From Phycisphaerae bacterium (GTDB lineage Bacteria; Planctomycetota; Phycisphaerae; Sedimentisphaerales; UBA12454), in assembly GCA_028712345.1 (NCBI GenBank), contig JAQTQF010000016.1, positions 1-15,235 of the forward strand: 15,235 nt of DNA, in the 5' to 3' direction. The notes under the pieces are model-generated. The model saw nothing but the letters and a program-made list of their open reading frames with translations. It ran no database searches and was not told where the DNA came from. Below are positions 1 through 6,643 of this stretch, one piece after another (within the stretch, counting starts at the first letter, position 1; each line of letters begins with the position of its first letter). The position numbers and the translations under genes are program-made.

Positions 1-1055
1 AAGGCGCTTTGGAAATGGCTTGCGATTTCTTCGGTAACGCGAGTATGCTGAAGCGAGCCGGCGACGGCAAAGAGCATCATAAAGAACAGCAGCGTCCACC
101 ATTCGACATCGGATTCGATGTAATGTCTTGCCCTTTCCTGACGGAAGACCATAAGAATTCCGGAAATGACGAGCGGGGCAACGATAAGGACCGTATTGGG
201 TGCAAGGCCGAGCTTGATTTCAATCCAGTGATGCAGCCCGATGAAGCCTATCATACCGGCAAGAATCGCCAGACCTCTTTTATAAGGCACATTTACGAGC
301 GGGCCAAGGCCGAGACCCATTTGTCGTCTGGCTGTGAGCCTTTCCGAAAGGACGCTTATTTCTTTTCGATACCACCACAGCAGTATAAACATTACGCAGG
401 TAAGGGTTATCAGCATTACCGGAAAAGACCAGATAACAAAATCGACAAAGCTCAGGGGCGGGGTAATATTCTGGCCGATGACGATGCCGACGGGGTTGCC
501 GAGCATTGTTCCGCTTGAGCCGATGTTGGTGGCCATTACCGAGATTATCAAAAACGGCATCGGCTTTATTTTCAGGGTGTCGCAAACCTGAAATACGAGC
601 GTCGCCATAAAAACAATTGAAGTAACCTCATCGACGATGCAGGACATAATCGCGCTGAGGAAAATTACTATTATGATGAACATCCGTCCGGTCATTTTCG
701 GCGTTTTTATGACGCTCTGGATTATCCAGGTAAAAAGACCCAGCTCTCTCAATACGCCCACCGTTACCATCATACCGACAAGGAACAGGATTACATCGAC
801 CTTGCATTCTCTTATGAATGTCGGCAGGTCAAGCGTATTTGTGCCCATCAGTACGCCGATGCCGATGAAGGCGATGGCCAGTCTGAACTTCCAGAAAAGC
901 AGGGTCGCCATAACAATCATAATGAAAATAGACGATGAGATTACCTGCTGTTCGTTGAGTTTAAGCATATGCGTAAGCAGCCCGACTCCGAAGCTTATGC
1001 TGAGCATAATAAACATTCTGAATAAAGTATGTTTGGCGGTGGTCGTTGAGGGCAC
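1..1055 (-). CDS. ArsB/NhaD/SLC13-type ion permease, 3' end cut by window edge
   Basis: An integral membrane permease of the ion-transporter superfamily, probably moving an anion with or against Na+ or H+ across the inner membrane. About 351 codons are visible and the C-terminus lies outside the window. Hydrophobic segments run throughout. Family-like features are a membrane re-entrant stretch with SCIVDEVTSIVFM near residues 137-149, TNIGSSGTMLGNPVGIVIG near 175-193, and a late VEWWTLLFFMMLFAVAG segment near 316-331 resembling the NhaD/ArsB second half. The start is a GTG at 1055: an in-frame TAA, which is the stop of the upstream gene, lies only 6 bp before it, and GGGAG sits 9 bp upstream. 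The first in-frame ATG is 12 codons later. It is the second gene of a tight pair with the EIIA-CBS protein. The substrate cannot be told from sequence; NhaD-like antiport and SLC13-like symport both remain possible. Confidence 0.85.
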   Translation of the reverse strand, partial: MPSTTTAKHTLFRMFIMLSISFGVGLLTHMLKLNEQQVISSSIFIMIVMATLLFWKFRLAIAFIGIGVLMGTNTLDLPTFIRECKVDVILFLVGMMVTVGVLRELGLFTWIIQSVIKTPKMTGRMFIIIVIFLSAIMSCIVDEVTSIVFMATLVFQVCDTLKIKPMPFLIISVMATNIGSSGTMLGNPVGIVIGQNITPPLSFVDFVIWSFPVMLITLTCVMFILLWWYRKEISVLSERLTARRQMGLGLGPLVNVPYKRGLAILAGMIGFIGLHHWIEIKLGLAPNTVLIVAPLVISGILMVFRQERARHYIESDVEWWTLLFFMMLFAVAGSLQHTRVTEEIASHFQSA

Positions 1056-1061
1056 TTGTGT

Positions 1062-1991
1062 TTACTCCCGCAGAATTTTGTTCAGGAACATAGCTAATGA
1101 AATTACGCCGACGAGTTTTTTGTCCCGCAGCACATAGGCGTGGTCAACTTTTTGCTTGGCGAATTCCTTTGCCACCTGAGCGGCAGGGGAACTTTCGGAA
1201 ACGGTAGCATAGTCCATTGTCATTATTTCGGTGAGCCAGGTTTTGCTTTCTTTTCGCAAAATCTCGGCGAACGGTTCAAAATTGATAATCGGGGTAAGGT
1301 CTTCGACCCAGAGAATATAATCCGGCAGGCAGACCTTCAGCAGTTCGTGAGTGGTAACAACGCCGATGAGGTCGCCGTCTTTGTCGATTACAGGCACATC
1401 TCTTACCTGATGTCGGACAAACAGGTCAATCGCCCTTTCGAGCGTATCGTATTCCTGCAGTTTGACTGTAACGGGACTCATAATATCGCAGGCTCTTAAG
1501 TGCTCGGTCAGAGTCATACCGCCCTGGTCGAAGAATTCCCAGATTTTTTCAGGGGTATCGAGCAGAGCGACATTATTTGCGGTTTGCGGGTCCTGGCATA
1601 TTTTTGCAAGCGAACTCATTGCCTGCAGATATGCGCCGGGCATAATCTTCGGCGCGAGGGTCATAATGAAAAGCTTTACCGGCTCGGCAACACGGTCGGC
1701 GTATTTAATGCCGGGGCTGGAAGTGGCAACGCCGACGATAATATGGTCTATCGCGGTCAGGCGGACATGGGGCATCGCTATGCCGGGGCCGACAACAGTC
1801 GGAATCTCGTTTTCTCTTTCGAGCAACGCCTGGTAGGCCTCTTCGACATCACCTATACCGACAACTAAGGCAAGCTTGCGGAGCATCTGGCGGAGAAGTT
1901 CGTTGCGGTCGGTAATGTCGGTCTGGCATATAATATGCTTGGGTGTGAATAGAGACGAAAATCTAATACTATTGTTATCTTTAGCAGCCAT
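1062..1991 (-). CDS. PTS EIIA (type 2) domain fused to tandem CBS domains
   Basis: A 309-residue soluble cytoplasmic protein, likely regulatory. Residues about 12-155 are a PTS EIIA domain of the mannitol/fructose/Ntr class; GPGIAMPHVRL (69-79) places the phospho-accepting His at residue 75. Residues about 165-305 hold two CBS modules, the first starting at CDIMSPVTV with a VRDVPVIDKDGDLIGVVTTHELL core, the second at EIMTMDYATVSE with LRDKKLVGVISLAMFL. CBS pairs usually bind adenine nucleotides. No EI, HPr, EIIB or EIIC gene is visible nearby, so a sugar-transport role is unlikely. The gene directly downstream, 6 bp away, is a permease, so control of that permease by phosphorylation and nucleotide state is the natural inference. 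The ATG at 1991 has no strong Shine-Dalgarno sequence; AGGG lies somewhat too far upstream. Domain calls are secure; the role is inferred. Confidence 0.9.
   Translation of the reverse strand: MAAKDNNSIRFSSLFTPKHIICQTDITDRNELLRQMLRKLALVVGIGDVEEAYQALLERENEIPTVVGPGIAMPHVRLTAIDHIIVGVATSSPGIKYADRVAEPVKLFIMTLAPKIMPGAYLQAMSSLAKICQDPQTANNVALLDTPEKIWEFFDQGGMTLTEHLRACDIMSPVTVKLQEYDTLERAIDLFVRHQVRDVPVIDKDGDLIGVVTTHELLKVCLPDYILWVEDLTPIINFEPFAEILRKESKTWLTEIMTMDYATVSESSPAAQVAKEFAKQKVDHAYVLRDKKLVGVISLAMFLNKILRE
1065..1069 (-). promoter_or_regulatory. Ribosome binding site of the permease inside the upstream gene
   Basis: GGGAG on the minus strand lies within the last codons of the EIIA-CBS gene, directly before its TAA, and 9 bp before the GTG at 1055. 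It supports the GTG start and suggests translational coupling of the two genes. Confidence 0.6.
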
Positions 1992-2044
1992 AATGGTTTA
2001 AACCCTGACAAGCTTTCATAGAACAATAAATACCTAACCTTGTC

Positions 2045-2073
2045 ATTGTATCGATATTGCAATTAGAAGGCAA
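2045..2073 (-). promoter_or_regulatory. Candidate sigma70-type promoter for EIIA-CBS and permease
   Basis: On the minus strand TTGCCT (2073-2068) is followed after 17 bp by TACAAT (2050-2045). The predicted start of transcription near 2038 gives a leader of roughly 47 nt. The match is good but not perfect. Confidence 0.4.
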
Positions 2074-2143
2074 GAGGGAATAATCAGATATATTATTCGA
2101 TTTTGTTTGACATAAATTGACAAGCTTCTAAAATTTGCCCTCT

Positions 2144-2173
2144 TTGACACTTTATGCGGATTCCAGATAGAAT
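2144..2173 (+). promoter_or_regulatory. Candidate sigma70-type promoter for the EamA gene
   Basis: TTGACA (2144-2149) is followed after 18 bp by TAGAAT (2168-2173), five of six matches to TATAAT. Two further TTGACA boxes lie at 2107-2112 and 2117-2122; the first pairs with TAAAAT at 2129-2134 after 16 bp. The region is therefore rich in -35-like elements. Confidence 0.4.
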
Positions 2174-2210
2174 CTGTGCCGTTATCCGCGGGCGAACGAA
2201 GTTATTATAA

Positions 2211-2257
2211 ATGGTTATAAACCGTTCAACGCGATGGTTATAATACCATTTGGTATT
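2211..2257 (+). promoter_or_regulatory. Direct and inverted repeats just before the EamA gene; possible operator
   Basis: ATGGTTATAA occurs twice, at 2211-2220 and 2234-2243. The second copy begins an inverted repeat, ATGGT (2234-2238) and ACCAT (2245-2249), with a TATAAT hexamer exactly between the arms. A second overlapping inverted repeat is AATACCA (2242-2248) and TGGTATT (2251-2257). This would suit an operator over a -10 box, but no good -35 sits upstream at the right distance and no regulator gene is adjacent. Confidence 0.3.
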
Positions 2258-2274
2258 TTTATGGGTTTTTCAAT

Positions 2275-3174
2275 ATGTGGCTGTATCTGGCGATTATTTC
2301 TGCCTGTTTCCTCGGATTGTCTCAGGTAAGCAAAAAACACGCATTGTTGTCCAATGCTATCCTGCCTGTGCTGTTCTTGTCAACGGTATGCGGTGCGTTG
2401 CTTGTTATGCCGATAATCGTGCTTTCGCTATTTTTGCCGGAGTATATGAACAGTATAAATTTGTTCGTGCCCCCTGCCGATTTGTCAACTCATCTGCACA
2501 TAGTCGGCAAGGCTGTTATCGTTTCGACAGCGTGGCTGCTGGGCTATATAGCAATGAAACATCTGCCGATATCAATCGTAATGCCGGTCGGGGCGACATC
2601 GCCGGTGTGGACGCTGCTGGGGGCGATAATAATATTTCACGAACGGCTGAACTGGATGCAGTATTTGGGCTTTACGATTATGGCGGTTTCGTATTACTAC
2701 TTTTCGGTCATAGGCAAAAAGGAAGGGATTAAATTTCATGCCGACAAATGGATATTGTGCGTTCTGCTTGCCGCTGTGTGCGGTTCGACGAGTGCATTAT
2801 ACGATAAATATCTGATTCAGAGGCTGTATTATCCTCCGCTGCTTGTGCCGGTGTGGGTTCTGATTTATATGGTTCCGCTCCTGGCGGCGGCGACGGTGAT
2901 ATTCTGGTTTCCCAATCGCAAAAACGGTCCCTTTGACTGGCGATGGAGTGTGCCGATTACCGCACTGTTGCTGATAGCAGCGGATATATTGTATTTCAGG
3001 GCATTGAGCAGTCCGGATGCTCTTATCTCAATGCTCTCAACGACAAGGTCGAGTCATATCGTGGTATCATTCTTTGTCGGAGGGCTGCTCTTCAAAGAAC
3101 TGCGGCTCTCACTTAAAGCGATTGCTTTGGCAGGAATACTGATTGGGCTATGCTTTATCCTGCGTTCGTCGTAA
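2275..3174 (+). CDS. EamA/DMT-family transporter
   Basis: A 299-residue inner-membrane protein with about ten hydrophobic segments in two halves, the usual size and two-repeat architecture of EamA (DUF6/RhaT-like) drug/metabolite transporters. The first half ends with the typical pattern PVGATSPVWTLLGAIIIFHERLNWMQYLGFTIMAVSYYYF (split here in the family as a helix, an acidic-basic turn, then a helix; about residues 103-142). The second half repeats it with ALISMLSTTRSSHIV and FKELRLSLKAIALAGILIGL near the C-terminus. The family exports amino acids, nucleotides or other metabolites; the substrate here is unknown. The ATG at 2275 lacks a clear Shine-Dalgarno sequence. It is transcribed away from the EIIA-CBS gene and converges on the methyltransferase. 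Confidence 0.88.
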   Translation: MWLYLAIISACFLGLSQVSKKHALLSNAILPVLFLSTVCGALLVMPIIVLSLFLPEYMNSINLFVPPADLSTHLHIVGKAVIVSTAWLLGYIAMKHLPISIVMPVGATSPVWTLLGAIIIFHERLNWMQYLGFTIMAVSYYYFSVIGKKEGIKFHADKWILCVLLAAVCGSTSALYDKYLIQRLYYPPLLVPVWVLIYMVPLLAAATVIFWFPNRKNGPFDWRWSVPITALLLIAADILYFRALSSPDALISMLSTTRSSHIVVSFFVGGLLFKELRLSLKAIALAGILIGLCFILRSS

Positions 3175-3180
3175 TTTTGG

Positions 3181-3255
3181 GTGGATGAGTGGATGGGTAG
3201 ATGAGTAGATGAGTAAAATTTTCTAACCCATCGCCCCATTAACTCATCAACTTAT
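3181..3255. repeat. Inverted arrays of 8-bp tandem repeats between convergent genes
   Basis: Four octamers of consensus GTRGATGR run from 3181 to 3212. After a short AT-rich stretch, four octamers of the complementary type (consensus YAACYCAT, degenerate) run from 3224 to 3255. The two arrays are inverted to each other and can pair over about 24 bp with several mismatches, giving a large imperfect hairpin. The last unit contains the stop codon (3252-3254) of the minus-strand methyltransferase. The hairpin sits between two convergent genes and could act as a two-way terminator or mRNA 3'-end protector, but no U-tract follows on either strand. Confidence 0.75.
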
Positions 3256-4091
3256 TTATCCTTTCGGCAGAGAAAAAACCGGTATGTTTTGTATTCCATA
3301 AAATCCCTGCCTGTTCGTTTGCCTTTTAGGTATTTATCTTCGGCCTTTGCAAGTTTTTTGCGGTATTTCCATTTGATAAGTTTCAATATAATCGGGTGCC
3401 GACTGTGAAGGAATCGCTCGCCGGCGTTCATAATCGGTATCATCACCTCTTTTGTGGCGCGGTCGAGAATGTCCATATTGGGAGCGGTCTCAGCGGTAAT
3501 GTCTATGTCTTCAATTATCCTGAACGGCGATTGAGTGATAATGCCCATAAACTTTTCAAGCTTGTGGCCGCCCTTAAGACTGCCGACATCGGTCTGTTTT
3601 TTGAAGAAATCGCAAATCAGCATATAGCCGGCGGAGTTGAGGAGAGATGATGCTTTATCAATAACCTGGTCAAGTTTGATGTACTGGAAACTCTCGCAGA
3701 ACATTATCATATCGTATTTCTTGCCGGTCTGAACTTCCTCAAATTTGCATTTGAAAACTTCGCTGCTTTTGCCGAGGCGCTGTTCGACTAATTTATTCTG
3801 ATATTCAGTAGGACAGACACAATCGACTTTATAACCTAAATCGACGAGCCTCTTGGAGAAAGCACCGGCACCGCAGCCGACATCGAGAATGCTTTTGGCC
3901 TCGGCGGGAATGTGAGAAATGATAAATTTGCAATACTCTTCCTGGGCGATATGCAGATTAAGAATTTCCGGTTCAAGACCCTTTTTCCACAGCCCGTAAT
4001 GCAGATGGTCGAGTTTGAACAGTCCTTTGCCGAGAAGATGGCCGATTTCAAGGCCTATTTCCCTCGATATGTGCCTTTTGCTTTCCTTCAA
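3252..4091 (-). CDS. Class I SAM-dependent methyltransferase
   Basis: A 279-residue cytoplasmic protein with a Rossmann-type methyltransferase core at about residues 50-165. Motif I is ILDVGCGAGAFSKRL (68-82); a post-motif-II MIMFCESFQYI (128-138) and LNSAGYMLICDFF (151-163) follow in the expected order. HLHYGLW at 29-35 resembles the N-terminal signature of small-molecule methyltransferases of the tocopherol/sarcosine type, so a small hydrophobic or amine acceptor is possible, but the substrate is not identifiable. The C-terminal part (180-279) is basic. Translation starts at TTG 4091: an in-frame TGA lies two codons upstream, AAAGGA is 7 bp upstream, and no methionine occurs until about residue 128, past motif I. 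Its stop codon falls within an octamer array. It lies 122 bp after the glycosyltransferase and may share its transcript. Confidence 0.85.
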   Translation of the reverse strand: MKESKRHISREIGLEIGHLLGKGLFKLDHLHYGLWKKGLEPEILNLHIAQEEYCKFIISHIPAEAKSILDVGCGAGAFSKRLVDLGYKVDCVCPTEYQNKLVEQRLGKSSEVFKCKFEEVQTGKKYDMIMFCESFQYIKLDQVIDKASSLLNSAGYMLICDFFKKQTDVGSLKGGHKLEKFMGIITQSPFRIIEDIDITAETAPNMDILDRATKEVMIPIMNAGERFLHSRHPIILKLIKWKYRKKLAKAEDKYLKGKRTGRDFMEYKTYRFFLCRKDK

Positions 4092-4098
4092 GTATCAA

Positions 4099-4104
4099 TC
4101 CTTT
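4099..4104 (-). promoter_or_regulatory. Ribosome binding site fixing a TTG start
   Basis: AAAGGA on the minus strand is 7 bp upstream of the TTG at 4091. No other in-frame start keeps the methyltransferase fold intact, so this site decides the start. Confidence 0.6.
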
Positions 4105-4178
4105 CGTATAAGTAAAGACGGTAAGTTAAGGGGATAATTTATCATTTTGAACGAAAACGGCAAGGAAAATAAAAATTA

Positions 4179-4224
4179 GAGCAGAGGTGCAGAAGAGCAG
4201 AAGACTTATGCACTTATGCACTTA
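4179..4224. repeat. Two short 8-bp tandem arrays at the 3' end of the glycosyltransferase gene
   Basis: Three octamers of consensus GAGCAGAA lie at 4179-4202. After GAC, TTATGCAC is repeated twice (4206-4213 and 4214-4221) and begins a third time (TTA, 4222-4224). The second unit contains the stop codon (4214-4216) of the minus-strand glycosyltransferase, so its last residues are encoded by repeat units. The unit length matches the array at 3181-3255 although the sequence differs. Confidence 0.75.
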
Positions 4225-5323
4225 CCTCCCTTGCGGCCTGTGAGTAGATTTTCAGCAGCTTGTCAACCATCGAACTTACGGAGTTATTTGTTCTAAGATA
4301 ATCCTGCACCGCACAGGCGAGCTTTACGGCCGATTGTCTGTCATCAAGCAGTTTGCCGAGTGCCGAGTAGATGCTCAGTTCGTCTCTGCAATCGAAAAAC
4401 ATTGCGGTTTGATTATTCTGCAGCATATTGTCGGCATTATTTTTATCGGTAGCGATTGCCAGGCCGGCGCTGGCCGCTTCCATCATCGCAGGGTCCAGTC
4501 TTTCGGTAATATAAGGCTGGACGAAAATATCGACGCCGCGAAAAACGGAACGCAGGGGGCGAATTTCAGGCGAAATTCCCACTGTTTGCGAAAGGCCGGT
4601 GCTCTTTACGAAATGACGAAGCTTGTCCTCTGCCGGCCCGCGACCCATTAAAACTATGAGAAATTCGTAGCCATCGACGGCAAGGTGTCTAACTGCGCTT
4701 AAAAGCGGGTCCAAATCGTCGAACTTCAGAAAATCCGAGACCATAACCATACTCGGCAGTCGTTGCGGCTGAGAAAAACAAGCGCAGGTCTCGTCAACAA
4801 AGGTGCCTGTATTTACCTGTTTTATGATAGAGGCTATCGAAGGATTATTCTTTTTAAGATTTTCGACAAACCTGCTGGACGACATTATGAGGGATGTAAA
4901 ACCTGTTTTGATAATTATGTTTTTCAGAAAACTCTGATGCGATGAATTGACGGTCAATACGGCGGGGATATTGCAGGTACTGCTGATAGTCTTTGCAAGA
5001 AGGGCTCTTGCCGTTCCTATGCAATGAACGGTGGAAGGCTTGAACTTTTCGATTTTCGCAAAAAGATTTCTGCGATTCTGCCGAAAAAATAACGGAAATT
5101 TCAGGGCGGGATACTCTATTATTTCAATGCCCGGCCAGAGAAGAGTTTCTATTTCTCCGCCCGGAGGTACAACCAGGCAGGAGGCAATGCCCTGTGCTTC
5201 AAAACCAAAAAGCAGATGACGCAGAGGCGCGCAAAACCGCTGGACCGTTTCGTAATCCGAAACAATGAGCGGACGAATGCCGTCAGTCTGGTTTTGGGGT
5301 TCTGCCGTTGTCTCGTCTGTCAT
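4214..5323 (-). CDS. GT-B fold glycosyltransferase (GT4-like)
   Basis: A 369-residue cytoplasmic or membrane-associated enzyme predicted to transfer a sugar from a nucleotide donor. The N-terminal half carries the VHCIGTARALLAKTI segment (99-113), typical of the acceptor-side Rossmann domain. The C-terminal half has LIVLMGRGPAEDKLRHFV (222-239) and VDIFVQPYITERLDPAMMEA (264-283), matching the usual donor-site pattern in GT4 enzymes; the E-x7-E pair is partly degenerate, with E274 and E282. The length is normal for the family. The gene starts 6 bp after the panB stop, so the two are surely cotranscribed. No clear Shine-Dalgarno sequence precedes the ATG, and translational coupling is likely. 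Acceptor and donor are unknown. The C-terminal residues lie in a tandem-repeat array. Confidence 0.82.
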   Translation of the reverse strand: MTDETTAEPQNQTDGIRPLIVSDYETVQRFCAPLRHLLFGFEAQGIASCLVVPPGGEIETLLWPGIEIIEYPALKFPLFFRQNRRNLFAKIEKFKPSTVHCIGTARALLAKTISSTCNIPAVLTVNSSHQSFLKNIIIKTGFTSLIMSSSRFVENLKKNNPSIASIIKQVNTGTFVDETCACFSQPQRLPSMVMVSDFLKFDDLDPLLSAVRHLAVDGYEFLIVLMGRGPAEDKLRHFVKSTGLSQTVGISPEIRPLRSVFRGVDIFVQPYITERLDPAMMEAASAGLAIATDKNNADNMLQNNQTAMFFDCRDELSIYSALGKLLDDRQSAVKLACAVQDYLRTNNSVSSMVDKLLKIYSQAAREVSA

Positions 5324-5329
5324 AATAAA

Positions 5330-6157
5330 TCAGCCGATAAGTTTCAAAAGTTTTTCAAATTCGCCTGCTTTCATATGATAGCAGTGCGCATCGTCGGGAA
5401 AGGCGCCCTGCTTTATCTGCCTGTCGTACTCGGCTATCGCGTCAATACTCGCCTTGCCAATATCGGCGAAGTTTTTGGAAAATTTCGGCACAGGGCAATC
5501 GGTAAGTTTCAAAATGTCCGGCAATACGAGAACCTGACCGTCGCAGTCGGCACCGGCACCGCAGCTTATGACTGGTATAGGAAATCTTTGGGTGATAATT
5601 TTCGCAACTTCTCTGGCCAAGCCTTCCAAAAGGAGCATATCGGCTCCGGCTTTGTATGTCTGGGCGGCAAGCTTTATAAGCACCGCGGCAATTTCGGCGG
5701 TCGTTCCTTCGGCTTTGTATTGGCCGGTCTGCGGCCTTATGCCAATATGCGGCATAACAGATACGCCTGAATCAATCACTGCCTTTACCTCATCGAACTG
5801 CTCGGCAGATGTCTCAATTTTCACGATATCGGCGCCGGCTTCTTCGATGAATCTTTTCGAGTCTTTTATCATTTGCTCCGGGCCTGAACGGCAGGATTCA
5901 TAAGGCAAATCTGCAATAATCAGTTTTTCAAAGCCCGCCCTGTTTACCGCTGCGGTTATGGCGAGCATAAAATCCATCGTTATCGGCAGCGTTGAATCAA
6001 AACCGAGTAAGAATTGAGCGGCTGAGTCACCAACGAGTAAGGCATCGACGCCGGCAGAGACAGCAAGTTTTGCGCTGGTATAATCGTAGCAGCTTACGAC
6101 GGAGAACCTGTGCCCCTGTGATTTAGCCTTATATAATGCCGAAACAGTAATTTTCAT
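5330..6157 (-). CDS. panB: 3-methyl-2-oxobutanoate hydroxymethyltransferase (PanB) family protein
   Basis: A 275-residue (beta/alpha)8-barrel enzyme. PanB adds a hydroxymethyl group from methylene-tetrahydrofolate to alpha-ketoisovalerate to give ketopantoate, the first step toward pantothenate and coenzyme A. Expected landmarks are present in order: VGDSA (42-46), DSTLPIT (54-60), ADLPYES (82-88), VKIE (112-115), VMPHIGIRPQ (134-143), LLLEGLA (175-181) and GAGADCDGQVLVL (200-212). The residues equivalent to the metal ligands (D44, D83, E115), the His of the HIG motif (H137) and the catalytic Glu (E178) are retained. Several usually strict positions differ: VGDSLG is VGDSAA, the Gly before HxG is Pro, and ECVP is EGLA. 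It is therefore a divergent PanB. No panC, panD or panE lies nearby; instead a glycosyltransferase follows 6 bp away. No strong Shine-Dalgarno sequence is seen. Confidence 0.85.
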   Translation of the reverse strand: MKITVSALYKAKSQGHRFSVVSCYDYTSAKLAVSAGVDALLVGDSAAQFLLGFDSTLPITMDFMLAITAAVNRAGFEKLIIADLPYESCRSGPEQMIKDSKRFIEEAGADIVKIETSAEQFDEVKAVIDSGVSVMPHIGIRPQTGQYKAEGTTAEIAAVLIKLAAQTYKAGADMLLLEGLAREVAKIITQRFPIPVISCGAGADCDGQVLVLPDILKLTDCPVPKFSKNFADIGKASIDAIAEYDRQIKQGAFPDDAHCYHMKAGEFEKLLKLIG

Positions 6158-6169
6158 TTGAACGCCAAT

Positions 6170-6204
6170 ATTCAGTATTTAGTATTTGGTATATAGTATA
6201 TACC
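6170..6204. repeat. 7-bp tandem array upstream of panB
   Basis: Five consecutive heptamers of consensus ATTTAGT (last copies degenerate to ATATAGT and ATATACC) run without gaps just before the panB start. They fall where a panB leader or promoter would be. No convincing sigma70-type promoter could be picked out on the minus strand here. Confidence 0.75.
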
Positions 6205-6283
6205 ATTAGACAACTTAAGGATATGTAAGAATTGGGCTATTGGCAAGCAGATTTTTGACTCCCAAAGGCCGGCGGCGAGCATA

Positions 6284-6312
6284 TTGACTTTACCCTCTCT
6301 ATAAGCTATAAT
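6284..6312 (+). promoter_or_regulatory. Strong sigma70-type promoter for the small secreted protein
   Basis: TTGACT (6284-6289), a 17-bp spacer, then a perfect TATAAT (6307-6312). Transcription should begin at about 6319-6320, at or next to the ATG at 6320. This rules out the in-frame ATG at 6311, which overlaps the -10 box, and suggests a leaderless message. Confidence 0.6.
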
Positions 6313-6319
6313 GTACCTT

Positions 6320-6643
6320 ATGCGGAAGTTCATAAAAATCACGGCCTTTATCCTGCTGGGCGGCAGTCTTCTTTTTAGCGGTCTATCGACCGCATCCGCA
6401 GACAGCGGCGGCGCAACTCCATCTTATGTATATGGGCGGCAGTCTGATGCAACTTTGTCTGCCGTGCCGACACTGCATACCAAACACAGCGAAAAGTGTG
6501 TCGGATACTGCATTTCCAACATTTCAAATATTGATTTATTCGGCAAAGCATTGAGATTTTCAATTTATTCTGCCAATGACATCAGCAGTAATTGCCGGCA
6601 ACACGAAAGCCTGTTTTGCCAGAATTGCCTGCTTCAAATTTAA
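6320..6643 (+). CDS. Small exported Cys-containing protein of unknown function
   Basis: I do not recognise this protein. From the ATG at 6320 it has 107 residues. It opens with a textbook signal peptide: a basic MRKFIK start, a hydrophobic core, and a likely signal peptidase I site after ASA at residue 27. The mature part of about 80 residues holds five cysteines, including a CVGYC pair and a CQNC pair near the C-terminus, which could form disulfides or bind a metal or haem-like group; the CxxC spacing is seen but no CxxCH haem motif. The in-frame ATG at 6311 overlaps the predicted -10 box and would add only three residues before the signal peptide, so 6320 is preferred. No ribosome binding site is seen, in line with leaderless translation. 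It could also be a decayed remnant of a longer secreted protein. Confidence 0.5.
   Translation: MRKFIKITAFILLGGSLLFSGLSTASADSGGATPSYVYGRQSDATLSAVPTLHTKHSEKCVGYCISNISNIDLFGKALRFSIYSANDISSNCRQHESLFCQNCLLQI

Noticed and set aside
9..1137. Plus-strand open frames at 9-518, 334-591 and 637-1137
   Set aside because: They lie opposite the permease gene, whose minus-strand translation gives clear membrane segments and the GNPVG motif; the plus-strand translations look like no protein family.
1062..1991. Sugar-specific PTS component
   Set aside because: No EIIB, EIIC, HPr or EI gene is nearby, and the CBS fusion and permease neighbour point to a regulatory role.
3181..3255. CRISPR array
   Set aside because: The units are 8 bp, abut directly and have no spacers; no cas gene is present.
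6311..6319. ATG at 6311 as start of the small secreted protein
   Set aside because: It overlaps the TATAAT box and would lie upstream of the predicted transcript start.
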